NCBI RefSeq assembly: GCF_001662075.1
Contig: NZ_LYPL01000016.1
Span: 62,001-126,000 of the forward strand
Direction: 5' to 3'
Source of the DNA: Rhizobium bangladeshense
GTDB taxonomy: Bacteria > Pseudomonadota > Alphaproteobacteria > Rhizobiales > Rhizobiaceae
Length of the DNA: 64,000 nt
Part shown: one piece after another, positions 36,771 through 44,802 of the stretch
Numbering within the stretch: the first letter of the stretch is position 1
Layout: the number at the start of each line of letters is the position of its first letter
Position numbers and translations under genes: made by a program
Notes under the pieces: model-generated
What the model was told of the DNA's origin: nothing
Database searches by the model: none
The model's input: the letters and a program-made list of their open reading frames with translations, nothing else

Positions 36771-37778
36771 ATGAATGCCGAAGCCATCACCGATCTTGGC
36801 CTCATCTATGTCAGCGATACCGAACCGGGCATCCGCAGACGAAGGAAAGGCAAAGGCTTCAGCTATGTGATGCCTGATGGCACGACGCTTTCCGATGAGT
36901 TGCAGCGGGCGCGCATCGGCGCGCTCGGCCTGCCGCCGGCCTATGAGAATGTCTGGATTTGTCTCTATGAGAACGGTCATCTCCAGGCGACCGGCATCGA
37001 TGCGCGCGGGCGCAAGCAATACCGTTATCACAAGGACTGGCAATCCTTCCGCAGCGCCGGAAAATTCCATCAGCTGATCGAATTCGGCCGGGTGTTGCCG
37101 AAGATCCGCCGCACCGTGCTGCGCCATCTCGACACCGGTGCGGAGGATGTGAAGGGCGTGCTTGCGGCTTTGACGACGCTGCTCGACGAGGCGCATCTGC
37201 GGGTCGGCAACCAGGCCTATGTCAGGGAGAACGGCACCTATGGCGCAACGACGCTGTTGAAGCGGCACCTGAAGATCGTTGACGGGCGGATCGAGCTGAA
37301 GTTCCGCGCCAAGGGCGGCAAGCGTGTCCAGCGCAGCCTCAAGCATCCCAGGCTGCAGAAGATCCTGGAAGAGATTGCCGATCTGCCCGGCCGCCAGCTG
37401 TTCGTCTGGAAGGATGAAGGCGGGGCGCTGAAGCCGGTCGATTCCGGCCGGCTGAATGCCTATCTGGCCGAGATATCGGGCATTCCGATCTCCGCCAAGA
37501 CGTTTCGCACCTGGGCCGGATCGCTGGCGGCCTTCGGCATGGCGCGCGAAAGAATTGCCGCCGGCCGCCGGCCGACGGTCAAGGAAATGTCGGAGGCGGC
37601 GGCTGAGGCGCTGCACAATACACCGGCAATTTCACGCTCGAGCTACATCCATCCGGCGATCATCGCGCTCGCCGGCAATGACCATCCTGTGATCGAGGGT
37701 CGCAACGAGCCGCTGCGGGGCTTGCGGGCGGAGGAAAACAGGCTACTTGATTTCCTGACACGCGAGATCGAGGAATGA
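36771..37778 (+). CDS. DNA topoisomerase IB
   Basis: 335 residues, the size of bacterial (poxvirus-type) topoisomerase IB. Catalytic residues are readable: Arg in YVRENGTYGATTL, Lys in the beta turn after KFRAKGGK, the second Arg in KTFRTWAGSLAAF, and the DNA-linking Tyr in SRSSYIHPAI. It relaxes supercoils by a 3'-phosphotyrosine intermediate. The stop overlaps the start of the LigD-polymerase gene (ATGA at 37775), so the two are probably co-translated and may act together in DNA repair under stress. Confidence 0.93.
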   Translation: MNAEAITDLGLIYVSDTEPGIRRRRKGKGFSYVMPDGTTLSDELQRARIGALGLPPAYENVWICLYENGHLQATGIDARGRKQYRYHKDWQSFRSAGKFHQLIEFGRVLPKIRRTVLRHLDTGAEDVKGVLAALTTLLDEAHLRVGNQAYVRENGTYGATTLLKRHLKIVDGRIELKFRAKGGKRVQRSLKHPRLQKILEEIADLPGRQLFVWKDEGGALKPVDSGRLNAYLAEISGIPISAKTFRTWAGSLAAFGMARERIAAGRRPTVKEMSEAAAEALHNTPAISRSSYIHPAIIALAGNDHPVIEGRNEPLRGLRAEENRLLDFLTREIEE

Positions 37779-38653
37779 GCCCTGCAAACCCGCCGACATC
37801 GGACGTATCCCTGACCCATCCCGACCGGCTTTACTGGCCGGACGAGGGTGTGACCAAGCAGAAGCTGGCGGATTATTACGCCGCTGTCTGGCGTTTCATG
37901 GCGCCTTATCTCGTCAACCGGCCGTTGGCGCTGTTGCGCCTGCCGGACGGCATTAAAAGCCACCAGCGGTTTTTCCAGAAACACGGCTGGAAAGGCATGA
38001 ATTCCCATATCGAGGAGATCGCCGACCCTGAGGACGCGGACGGCGAGAGACTGCTGCGCATTTCCAATTTCGACGGGCTTGTCGCGCTGGTGCAATCGGC
38101 GGCGCTTGAAATTCACCCCTGGGGTACGACGACCGATCATTGGGAAAGACCCGATATGATCATCATGGATCTCGATCCCGGCGAGGACGTGGCTTGGAGC
38201 GCGGTGACATTGGCCGCGCTTGACGTAAAGTCGCGGCTGGAAGCCCGCGGGCTTGCCGCCTTCGTCAAGACCTCAGGCGGCAAGGGGCTGCATGTGGTGA
38301 CGCCGCTTGCGCCGAAGGCCGGCTGGGCCGAGGTGAAGGATTTCGCCCATACGCTCGCCGAAAGCATGTCGGCCGATGCGCCGGAGAAATATCTGGCAAC
38401 CGCGACGAGGGCAAAACGCGGTGGGCATATCTATATCGATTATCTCCGCAACGGCCGCGGCAGCACGGCGGTCGCGCCCTATTCGACGCGGGCCCGACCG
38501 GGCGCGCCGGTGTCGATGCCGCTCGATTGGTCCGACCTGAAGGAACTCAGCGGTCCGGTCGCCTTCACTCTCGCCAATGTGCCGCAACGGCTTGAGACCA
38601 GGCCGCGCGATCCCTGGGGTGATTTCTTCGAGGCAGCCGTGCCGCTGCCATGA
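37775..38653 (+). CDS. Stand-alone LigD-type polymerase/primase (NHEJ)
   Basis: 292 residues covering only the polymerase module of LigD: HPDRLYWPDEGVTKQKLADYY at the start, the metal-binding DLDP in MIIMDLDPGEDV, KTSGGKGLHV, and YSTRARPGAPVSMPL. The ligase and phosphoesterase parts are absent, and no Ku gene is in the window. Such proteins add nucleotides (often ribonucleotides) during non-homologous end joining. The ATG overlaps the topoisomerase stop. A GST gene on the other strand ends nine bases after it. Confidence 0.92.
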   Translation: MSPANPPTSDVSLTHPDRLYWPDEGVTKQKLADYYAAVWRFMAPYLVNRPLALLRLPDGIKSHQRFFQKHGWKGMNSHIEEIADPEDADGERLLRISNFDGLVALVQSAALEIHPWGTTTDHWERPDMIIMDLDPGEDVAWSAVTLAALDVKSRLEARGLAAFVKTSGGKGLHVVTPLAPKAGWAEVKDFAHTLAESMSADAPEKYLATATRAKRGGHIYIDYLRNGRGSTAVAPYSTRARPGAPVSMPLDWSDLKELSGPVAFTLANVPQRLETRPRDPWGDFFEAAVPLP

Positions 38654-38662
38654 ATGGCCCGC

Positions 38663-39388
38663 TCATTCCGTGCTGTCGAGCTCGGGATAATGTCTGAAAA
38701 TCCCTTCCTCGTTGAAGGTGAGGCGGCGAGGGGAGGCCAGATAGCGAGCGATGTTCGGCCGTTTTGCCACTGCAGCATGCAGGGTCAGCAGAGCAGGATA
38801 ATCGGCCTTGCTTTTGGCCATGGCTTTCGGAAAGGCATAGGTCAGGCCTTCGATCACCTGGAAGAGCGAAAGGTCGATATAGGTCAGCGCGTCGCCGACC
38901 ATGTGGCCGGGACCATGAGGGTTCTGCCGCAGCACACGCTCGAAATAACCAAGGTATTTCGGAATGCGCTGGCTGATAAAGGCCGCCGAGCGGGCCTTCG
39001 CCTCCTGCTTCTGCTCTTCGTAATATCGCCCCATGTCGATCGGGTGATGCGTGTCGTGCACTTCGGCGACGAAATCGGTGACGGTAAGCTGCAGGCCGTT
39101 GGCGACATGACGAAGGCCCTCATCCCCAGGCGCAAGCCCCAGCCTCGGACCGAGATAAAACAGGATGTTGGCGACATGCGGGATAATGAGATCGCCTTCC
39201 TTCAGGAAGGGTGGCGCGAAGGGAATATGCGGTTCGCTTTCGCTTTCCAGGATCTCGAACATGGCGCCGGTGCCGCGGCCGGGGTCACGGGTAATGTCGA
39301 CATAATCGGCGCCAGCCTCTTCCAGTGCCAGCCGGACGAACTCGCCGCGCCCCTGGATGCCGTCCCAATAATAAAGCTCATAGGCCAT
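38663..39388 (-). CDS. Glutathione S-transferase family protein
   Basis: 241 residues with a thioredoxin-like N-terminal domain (YELYYWDGIQGRGEFVRLALEEAGADYVD) and an all-helical C-terminal domain (ALTYIDLSLFQVIEGL). It should bind glutathione; the natural substrate is unknown. The gene follows the DUF3175 gene after six bases, so it may be expressed from the EcfG promoter at 40106-40130. It is convergent with the LigD polymerase gene. Confidence 0.88.
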   Translation of the reverse strand: MAYELYYWDGIQGRGEFVRLALEEAGADYVDITRDPGRGTGAMFEILESESEPHIPFAPPFLKEGDLIIPHVANILFYLGPRLGLAPGDEGLRHVANGLQLTVTDFVAEVHDTHHPIDMGRYYEEQKQEAKARSAAFISQRIPKYLGYFERVLRQNPHGPGHMVGDALTYIDLSLFQVIEGLTYAFPKAMAKSKADYPALLTLHAAVAKRPNIARYLASPRRLTFNEEGIFRHYPELDSTE

Positions 39389-39394
39389 CTCAGC

Positions 39395-39685
39395 TCAATC
39401 CTTCGGTTTACGACCGAAGTCTTTTCGCAGTTCGTCCTTGGCTTCTTCAAGGGTGGCCCGCCGCTTTTTCGTCAATTGGTCGCCGGCGCGGTTGATGTAA
39501 AAGGTCAGCATCGACATGGCCGCGCGAAACGGACTCGACTTGCGGCGATGGCTCTCCTCGGCCGAATGCTTGACCGAGCGGGCAATCTTCTTAGGGTCGT
39601 CGGATTTGAACACGCCTTCCTTCAGGTCCATTGCGTCGCTGTGTTCGGTGACATCCTGCGACCATTTCTTCTTCGATTTGGCCAT
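39395..39685 (-). CDS. DUF3175 family protein
   Basis: 96 residues, highly charged. MAKSKKKWSQDVTEHSDAMD, the KKIARSVKHSAEESHRRKS block and AMSMLTFYINRAGDQL agree with DUF3175. The function is unknown; many homologues lie near stress genes. It is the middle gene of an apparent three-gene minus-strand unit: the KGG-like gene, this gene 54 bases later, and the GST gene six bases after it. Confidence 0.85.
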   Translation of the reverse strand: MAKSKKKWSQDVTEHSDAMDLKEGVFKSDDPKKIARSVKHSAEESHRRKSSPFRAAMSMLTFYINRAGDQLTKKRRATLEEAKDELRKDFGRKPKD

Positions 39686-39739
39686 GTTGAAATCCTCTGG
39701 CGGATACGGGCGGGCAGGCCGCCGCCGTTTCCGCCATCG

Positions 39740-40054
39740 TTAGTGGTGGCTGTGGTGCTCGTTGCGTTTGCGCGTTGCTGCCGCCTTCTTGGCCGAGGCG
39801 GACCGCTCCTCTTTCGATCGCGCCGCCGATGCAGCGCCGCCGGCGCGGCCGCCCTTTTCTGAGGATTCATGCGTATCCTTCTTGCCGCGGCCGGACCCGG
39901 ATTTGTTGCCGCCGCCGCTTTCCTTGTTGACCGTCGCCCAGGCACGCCGTTCAGCTTCCTTCTCGGAAACGCCGCGATCCTCGTAGCTTTCCTCGATATG
40001 CTCGGCCTTGCGCTTCTGCTTGTCGGTATAGTCGGATTTGTCTCCTCGCGGCAT
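39740..40054 (-). CDS. Small basic stress protein ('plasmid stabilisation protein' type)
   Basis: 104 residues, lysine- and glycine-rich: MPRGDKSDYTDKQKRKAEHI, then ESGGGNKSGSGRGKK and an alanine-rich tail ending NEHHSHH. Such proteins are annotated as plasmid stabilisation proteins in rhizobia without experimental support. The composition suggests a disordered, nucleic-acid-binding or desiccation-type protein. A near-consensus EcfG promoter lies 52 bases upstream. Confidence 0.75.
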   Translation of the reverse strand: MPRGDKSDYTDKQKRKAEHIEESYEDRGVSEKEAERRAWATVNKESGGGNKSGSGRGKKDTHESSEKGGRAGGAASAARSKEERSASAKKAAATRKRNEHHSHH

Positions 40055-40105
40055 CTTTGCCTCCTGTTGTTTGCAAAGCGATGGAATGCGTTTTTAGGAG
40101 AATCC

Positions 40106-40130
40106 AACCGGTGCGGAGCGCAAAAGTTCC
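40106..40130 (-). promoter_or_regulatory. EcfG-type promoter for the minus-strand stress unit
   Basis: On the minus strand GGAAC (40126-40130), 16 bases, GGTT (40106-40109), 52 bases before the ATG at 40054. It differs from the CGTT consensus at one base. Paired with a divergent promoter of the same type 26 bases away. Confidence 0.65.
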
Positions 40131-40155
40131 CTCGAAGGCCATTGCCCCGGATTTC

Positions 40156-40181
40156 GGAACAAAAGTTGATTTTGTCAGGTT
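40156..40181 (+). promoter_or_regulatory. EcfG-type promoter for the plus-strand gene at 40231
   Basis: GGAAC (40156-40160), 17 bases, GGTT (40178-40181), 49 bases before the ATG at 40231. Same one-base departure from consensus as its divergent neighbour. Confidence 0.6.
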
Positions 40182-40230
40182 TTCGAGGGGAAAACCTGCA
40201 TAATCCGCCTACAGCAAGGAGCCGAGAAAC

Positions 40231-40632
40231 ATGGAAAAACACCTCGTCAAAGCCGATCAAACCGGCATGATCGACGTGAACGGCCAGGTATCGCCGGTCA
40301 CCTACACCGTCAGCTTCAAGGAGGGAATGGGCCATTCCTTTGAGGTCGATATCCGTCTGATGGCGCCGCGCGACTGGCTGCTGCAGAGGGATTTCAACCG
40401 TGATGCCGTGCTGGTCAGCCAGAGCGGCGCGCATATTCCTGTCTATCACGATGGTGCCAATCATCACGATGGTGCCGACCATCACGGTGACGGTCATCGC
40501 GACGGTGGCCGCCTGGATCCCGCCGAAGCGATTTCGATCGAACTGACGGCGCGCGATGACAGCTGCACCAGCGAGGCTGATCTGATGGGCAAATATCCGG
40601 AGTTCGACGGTTTTAGAGCCTTTCCTGGTTAG
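40231..40632 (+). CDS. Hypothetical protein with a His-Asp-Gly repeat; 3' end inside a MITE
   Basis: 133 residues; no family recognised. A middle tract repeats HHDGA(N/D) and similar units (about residues 72-92), which could bind metal. The flanks look like a small beta-rich domain (VTYTVSFKEGMGHSFEVDIRLMAPRDWL). A good AAGGAG ribosome site precedes the ATG. The last six residues (FRAFPG) and the stop codon come from the left inverted end of the element at 40612-40888, so the original C-terminus was probably different. Confidence 0.7.
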   Translation: MEKHLVKADQTGMIDVNGQVSPVTYTVSFKEGMGHSFEVDIRLMAPRDWLLQRDFNRDAVLVSQSGAHIPVYHDGANHHDGADHHGDGHRDGGRLDPAEAISIELTARDDSCTSEADLMGKYPEFDGFRAFPG

Positions 40633-40888
40633 ATTGGAACATTCTGCCGGAGCAGGTTTTCGTCAGGGCAGAGGCGATTGGCGACGGGCATACCCCAAGG
40701 TATGTCCGAGCCGATCGCCTCTGATCCTGGCGCAAACATGCCCGGCCCTTCGGGTTGGCTGAAACGGGCCGGCTGATCGACCGGCCGGCTTGGCCGTAGA
40801 GTTTGGCTACGACGCGCGCCGGCCGGTCGACCATCCGACTCCGTTTGAGCCAACAGAATGCTTCAATCTAACCAGGAAAGGCTCTAAA
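40612..40888. mobile_element. MITE-like palindromic element with 35-bp terminal inverted repeats
   Basis: The ends 40612-40646 and 40854-40888 are reverse complements at 33 of 35 positions. Inside there is a hairpin (GAGGCGAT...ATCGCCTC around 40671-40721, with GGGCATACC/GGTATGTCC at its tip, 40686-40707) and further GGCCGG-rich dyads. No coding sequence fits in its 277 bases. It lies where two genes converge, and each arm supplies the stop codon of the gene running into it. Confidence 0.75.
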
Positions 40889-41255
40889 GCCGCTGCTGCA
40901 GGGCGGTCTTGACGGCCCGGTCGAGCGCGGCGCTGTCGAAAGGTTTCGTAAGCAGCACCGAGCCGGAGAAACGATTTGCGTCGGGCAGATCGTTGTCGCC
41001 CGTGGCAAAGACCAGACCGACCGAGGGAAAGCACTTCCCGCGCTCTGGCGGCAAAGGCCGAACCCATGCCGGGCAGGCCGACATCGACGACGACGATGTC
41101 GACGACGGTCTCGACTTCGATCTCCTCCCCGAGCGCGCGGCGAAGCGGTCGAACGGAGACCGACCGTCGTCCGCGAGGGCGCCGCCGAGAGGCACGAACA
41201 CGATCGCCGAGAAGCCAAGCAAAATGGGAAATCCTCGCATCCCTCTTATCCTCAT
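40884..41255 (-). pseudogene. Chimeric remnant: signal peptide joined to a response-regulator receiver fragment
   Basis: From an ATG at 41255 that overlaps the stop of the NicO gene (TAATG), the frame begins MRIRGMRGFPILLGFSAIVF, a signal peptide, and ends with VGLVFATGDNDLPDANRFSG and LTKPFDSAALDRAVKTAL, the C-terminal third of a receiver domain. The middle of the receiver, with its phosphate-accepting Asp (VVVDVGLPGMGS), is in another frame. So two broken genes seem joined and frameshifted. The stop TAG (40884-40886) belongs to the MITE. Confidence 0.65.
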
Positions 41256-41983
41256 TACACTGCCACCCAGTTCGCTATCTCGACCACCGCGATGGCGACA
41301 AGCACAAGGCCAGCCAGACCGCCCGTCGCCTGCGAGACGAAGGCCAGCAATTGCGGATGCCTTCTCATCAGATAGGAGATGCAATCGCGGAAGACCACGG
41401 CGAGAAGAGCGACCGCGGACAAGGTCAGAGCGACGCCCATCATCATGGTGGCGGCAAACAGCAGGCCCGTGACGACGACCTGGTGGATCATCGCGAACGT
41501 CATCACGAACAGGGTGAGCGGGCACGGTACCAGGCCGGCGGCAAATCCCAACAGCAGGCCTTCGCCCTCAGCATGCGTGTGGCCGTGCCTGAGGACGGCG
41601 GTCAGCACCATCCAGACGCCAATGACGCCGAGCAGTCCGCGGCTGACGACCTCGAGCGTCGGAGACGATCCAGCTTCGACGAAGGAATGCGACACCAAGG
41701 GAAGGGCAAACAGGGCGATCACGACCGCCATCGTGACATGGGTGAAGGAAAGCGCGAGCGACACGAGAAGAGCCTTATGCGCCTGCGTCGACGATCCAGC
41801 GAGATAGGTGGCAAGCACCGACTTGCTGTGGCCGGGCGTCATCGCATGAACGGCTCCGAAGACGATTCCCATCGGCAGGAATGCCAGGAACGACGCCCAG
41901 CCGCCGCCAGCGGCGTGGTCCTTTATATGACCTGCAAAGGTCAGATAGATTTCCCGCTGGATGTCGACGATCTGCTGGAGCAT
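41255..41983 (-). CDS. Nickel/cobalt efflux protein, NicO/RcnA family
   Basis: 242 residues with six hydrophobic helices. The family motif HAMTPGHSKS follows helix 1 and GFAAGLVPCPLTLF precedes a later helix. A short His-rich stretch (RHGHTHAEGEG) may bind metal. These inner-membrane proteins export Ni(II) or Co(II). It is downstream of the chromate cluster on the same strand, separated by the MFS gene and a 160-base gap in which no gene is seen. Confidence 0.87.
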   Translation of the reverse strand: MLQQIVDIQREIYLTFAGHIKDHAAGGGWASFLAFLPMGIVFGAVHAMTPGHSKSVLATYLAGSSTQAHKALLVSLALSFTHVTMAVVIALFALPLVSHSFVEAGSSPTLEVVSRGLLGVIGVWMVLTAVLRHGHTHAEGEGLLLGFAAGLVPCPLTLFVMTFAMIHQVVVTGLLFAATMMMGVALTLSAVALLAVVFRDCISYLMRRHPQLLAFVSQATGGLAGLVLVAIAVVEIANWVAV

Positions 41984-42143
41984 CAGGCTAGTCCGGTGCC
42001 TCCGAGGGGAAGACGGCGGACTCTACGCCGACGACCACCTCTGGGACAAGTCAGTGACGGCGGCCTTTCGGCTCCTCCATCCGGAAAAGAAGGCCGTCAG
42101 TCTCGACGCCCGCCATCAGCTTCTTCCGCGGCAGCTTGGACGG

Positions 42144-43340
42144 CTAACCTTCCTCAGGCGGTTTGAGGTGCCGGAACTGCCATAGCAGCAGCAGGTCATA
42201 GGTGATTTTCATTGAGGCGCAGATGAGGAGCGGCCAAGCCCGATAGGATGCAGCAAAGAGAGCGCCCGCGAGTGCAGGGCTGGCCGCCGCTGCCAAACTT
42301 CGGGGCACCGACGTGAAGCTTGCGGCCGCGGCCCTCTCCGCCTCGGTGACAACAGCCATCACGTAGGAAGAGCGGGTCGGCACATCCATCTGCGAGAGCG
42401 CCGCTCGAATGAGCAGCAATGTGATGGTGAGGGGCAAGGTGGGTGCGAATGCGGCGAGGCCAAGGGCAATGCTGGACGGAATGTGGGTGAACACCATGGT
42501 ATTGACCAGTCCAACCCGCTTCGACAGCCAGGCGGCGACAGGAAACGAGAACGCCGACAGCACTCCGGTCCAAAAGAAAAACAGTCCGGCCTGGGAGAGC
42601 GAAAGATCGAATCGTTCGAACAGCCACAGGGCGAGCAGGGACTGCACCACGAAACCTCCCGCGAAAGCATCAAGACTGAAGAGGGTTGCAAGCTTCAGGA
42701 CGATGGCGCGTGAAGGTCCGAGTGACGCCGGATTGCCGGCGTCGTGTTTCACCGGGCGAGGCGGTATGCGAGCATAAAAAACGCCACCGAGAATGCCGAC
42801 GAGCGCATAGGCAATGAACATAAGCTTGATCGAAGTCAGTTGCGCTATCCCCAGCCGAGTCATCACGTCGGGCAGCGCCGCGGCGAGCGCGCCGCCGGCG
42901 CTTGCGAGCGCCCCGACGAGGCTGTAACGGGCGAACATCCTCGTCCGATCCGCGCTGGCCGCCTCGCGGGCGAGCACCGCATGCTCAAGGGGCACGAAGA
43001 TGCTCACGCTGCCGGCCGAAGGATTGATGGTGCCGGCAAACGCGACCACCAGCAGCAACCAATAATCGTTGGTCATGGGCACGGCGATACCGGTTGCGAC
43101 CATCAGGGCAGCGGCCGCCAGAAGCAAGCGGCGGAGATCATGACGCGCACCAAGAAATCCGATGACGATGGTCAGGAGCGCAGAGCCAAAGAGCGACACC
43201 GTGGCGATTACACCAACCTGCAGGGGCGACAGGCCGAGAGCCAGCAAATAGACCGGCAACAGGATGGCGACGAACCCGTCGCCGAAGTCGCGCAAAGAGC
43301 GGGCTGCGAAGAGCCATGTGATCGGCTGAATGCTGCGCAT
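42144..43340 (-). CDS. MFS transporter in the metal cluster
   Basis: 398 residues, twelve hydrophobic segments. The motif A loop is GFLGARHDLRRLLLAAAA, a weak version. RSLRDFGDGFVAILLPVYLLALG at the N-terminus is typical of a rhizobial MFS family often found beside chrA. The substrate is unknown. It follows chrA by 30 bases on the same strand, so they are likely co-transcribed. Confidence 0.85.
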   Translation of the reverse strand: MRSIQPITWLFAARSLRDFGDGFVAILLPVYLLALGLSPLQVGVIATVSLFGSALLTIVIGFLGARHDLRRLLLAAAALMVATGIAVPMTNDYWLLLVVAFAGTINPSAGSVSIFVPLEHAVLAREAASADRTRMFARYSLVGALASAGGALAAALPDVMTRLGIAQLTSIKLMFIAYALVGILGGVFYARIPPRPVKHDAGNPASLGPSRAIVLKLATLFSLDAFAGGFVVQSLLALWLFERFDLSLSQAGLFFFWTGVLSAFSFPVAAWLSKRVGLVNTMVFTHIPSSIALGLAAFAPTLPLTITLLLIRAALSQMDVPTRSSYVMAVVTEAERAAAASFTSVPRSLAAAASPALAGALFAASYRAWPLLICASMKITYDLLLLWQFRHLKPPEEG

Positions 43341-43370
43341 TCCTTACCTGCTTCAATTATAGTTCGCGCT

Positions 43371-44783
43371 CTACACCCAGCCGACGAGCAGACCGTAGAG
43401 AAGCCCGAGGATAGCGCAGGCGGCGAGCACCGTCAGCATGCCGACCTTGAAGCGGAACACGGCAATGACGGCCGCCAAGGTCAGGATCAGCGACGGGAGG
43501 TTGACGGAACTCAGCATCGGCAGGTCAACGGTCATCCCGAAGCCGCGCGCTTCCTGGAGTTCGCCGAACAGCACATGCAGCGCGAACCACACCGCAAGGT
43601 TCAAAATGACCCCGACGACGGCCGCGGTAATTGCCGCCAGCGCTGCGGAGAGCGCCTTGTTGTTGCGCATCGTCTCCATGAACGGCGCGCCCAGGAAAAT
43701 CCAGAGAAAGCAGGGGACGAAGGTCACCCAGGTGGTCAACAGGCCGCCGAGCGTGCCCGCCAGCAACGGATTGAGGAAACCCGGCGCGCGATAGGCGCCC
43801 ATGAAACCGACAAACTGCGTCACCATGATCAGCGGGCCGGGCGTGGTCTCTGCCATGCCGAGGCCGTCGAGCATCTCGCCGGGCTTCAGCCAGTGGTATT
43901 GTTCCACCGCCTGTTGGGCGACGTAGGACAGGACGGCATAGGCGCCGCCGAACGTGACCATCGCCATTTTCGAGAAGAAGATCGAGATATCGGTGAAGAT
44001 GTTGCCCTGGCCGAGTAAAAGCAGCAGGGCGAAAACCGGTCCTCCCCAGAGCAGCAAGCCGACCGCAGCCACCTTGAGGGACCAACTGGCCGGCGGGCGG
44101 GCGTGGGCGGGGACGTCTTCGCCGAGAAGACTATCGGCGTCGGCGACCTGTTTGCTTCCGACCTTGCCGTGGCCATTGCCCGCCCGGAACGCTGCCCAGC
44201 CGGCCCGGCCACCGACATAGCCCACGACGCCGGCAACCAGGACGACGAGCGGGAAGGGGGCGTGAAACAGGAAGAGAGCAAGGAACGCTGCGACGGCAAG
44301 ACCAATCATCACATTGTTCCTGAGGGCCCGCCTGCCGATACGCAGGACGGCGTCGAGCACGATCGCCAGCACCGCAGCCTTCAATCCGAAGAACAGCGCC
44401 TGGACGGCTCCGACATTGCCCAAAATCGCGTAGATCCAGCTCAGCGCCATAATGGCAACGGCGCCTGGCAGCACGAACAAGGTCCCCGCCACCAGTCCGC
44501 CTTTGGTCTTGTGCAGCAGCCAGCCGATATAGATCGCAAGCTGTTGCGCCTCCGGGCCTGGCAAAAGCGTGCAATAGTTCAGCGCATGCAGGAACCGCGT
44601 CTCGCCGATCCAGCGCTTCTCCTCGACGATAATGCGATGCATCATCGCAATCTGTCCGGCGGGACCGCCGAAGCTTAGGGCGGCCACCCGTGCCCACACG
44701 CGCAACGCTTCGGCGAAGGAAATGCCGTGGGAGGGCGCGTCGGGGCTCTGGATCGGGGTGGAGTCGAGATCGATTTTGTTCAT
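43371..44783 (-). CDS. chrA: Chromate efflux transporter ChrA
   Basis: 470 residues from the ATG at 44783; the open frame extends 40 codons upstream into chrB but without family similarity. It is the long, two-domain form: each half has the CHR motif, seen as SFGGPAGQIAMMH with LLPGPEAQQLAIYIG in the first half and TFGGAYAVLSYVAQQ with TTPGPLIMVTQFVGFMGAY in the second. It exports chromate from the cytoplasm. It starts 19 bases after chrB. Confidence 0.95.
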   Translation of the reverse strand: MNKIDLDSTPIQSPDAPSHGISFAEALRVWARVAALSFGGPAGQIAMMHRIIVEEKRWIGETRFLHALNYCTLLPGPEAQQLAIYIGWLLHKTKGGLVAGTLFVLPGAVAIMALSWIYAILGNVGAVQALFFGLKAAVLAIVLDAVLRIGRRALRNNVMIGLAVAAFLALFLFHAPFPLVVLVAGVVGYVGGRAGWAAFRAGNGHGKVGSKQVADADSLLGEDVPAHARPPASWSLKVAAVGLLLWGGPVFALLLLLGQGNIFTDISIFFSKMAMVTFGGAYAVLSYVAQQAVEQYHWLKPGEMLDGLGMAETTPGPLIMVTQFVGFMGAYRAPGFLNPLLAGTLGGLLTTWVTFVPCFLWIFLGAPFMETMRNNKALSAALAAITAAVVGVILNLAVWFALHVLFGELQEARGFGMTVDLPMLSSVNLPSLILTLAAVIAVFRFKVGMLTVLAACAILGLLYGLLVGWV

Positions 44784-44802
44784 GGTGAGTGTCCGTACGT
44801 CA

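Noticed and set aside
34608..37616. 1002-codon minus-strand open frame
   Set aside because: It mirrors glgX and topoisomerase IB, which have complete catalytic motifs on the plus strand.
40612..40640. GGAAC in the left end of the MITE followed by GGTT, as a possible EcfG promoter
   Set aside because: The spacer is 14 bases, too short for EcfG promoters, which need 16 or 17.
41984..42143. Possible small gene between the MFS and NicO genes
   Set aside because: No frame has a start, ribosome site or recognisable similarity; treated as intergenic.
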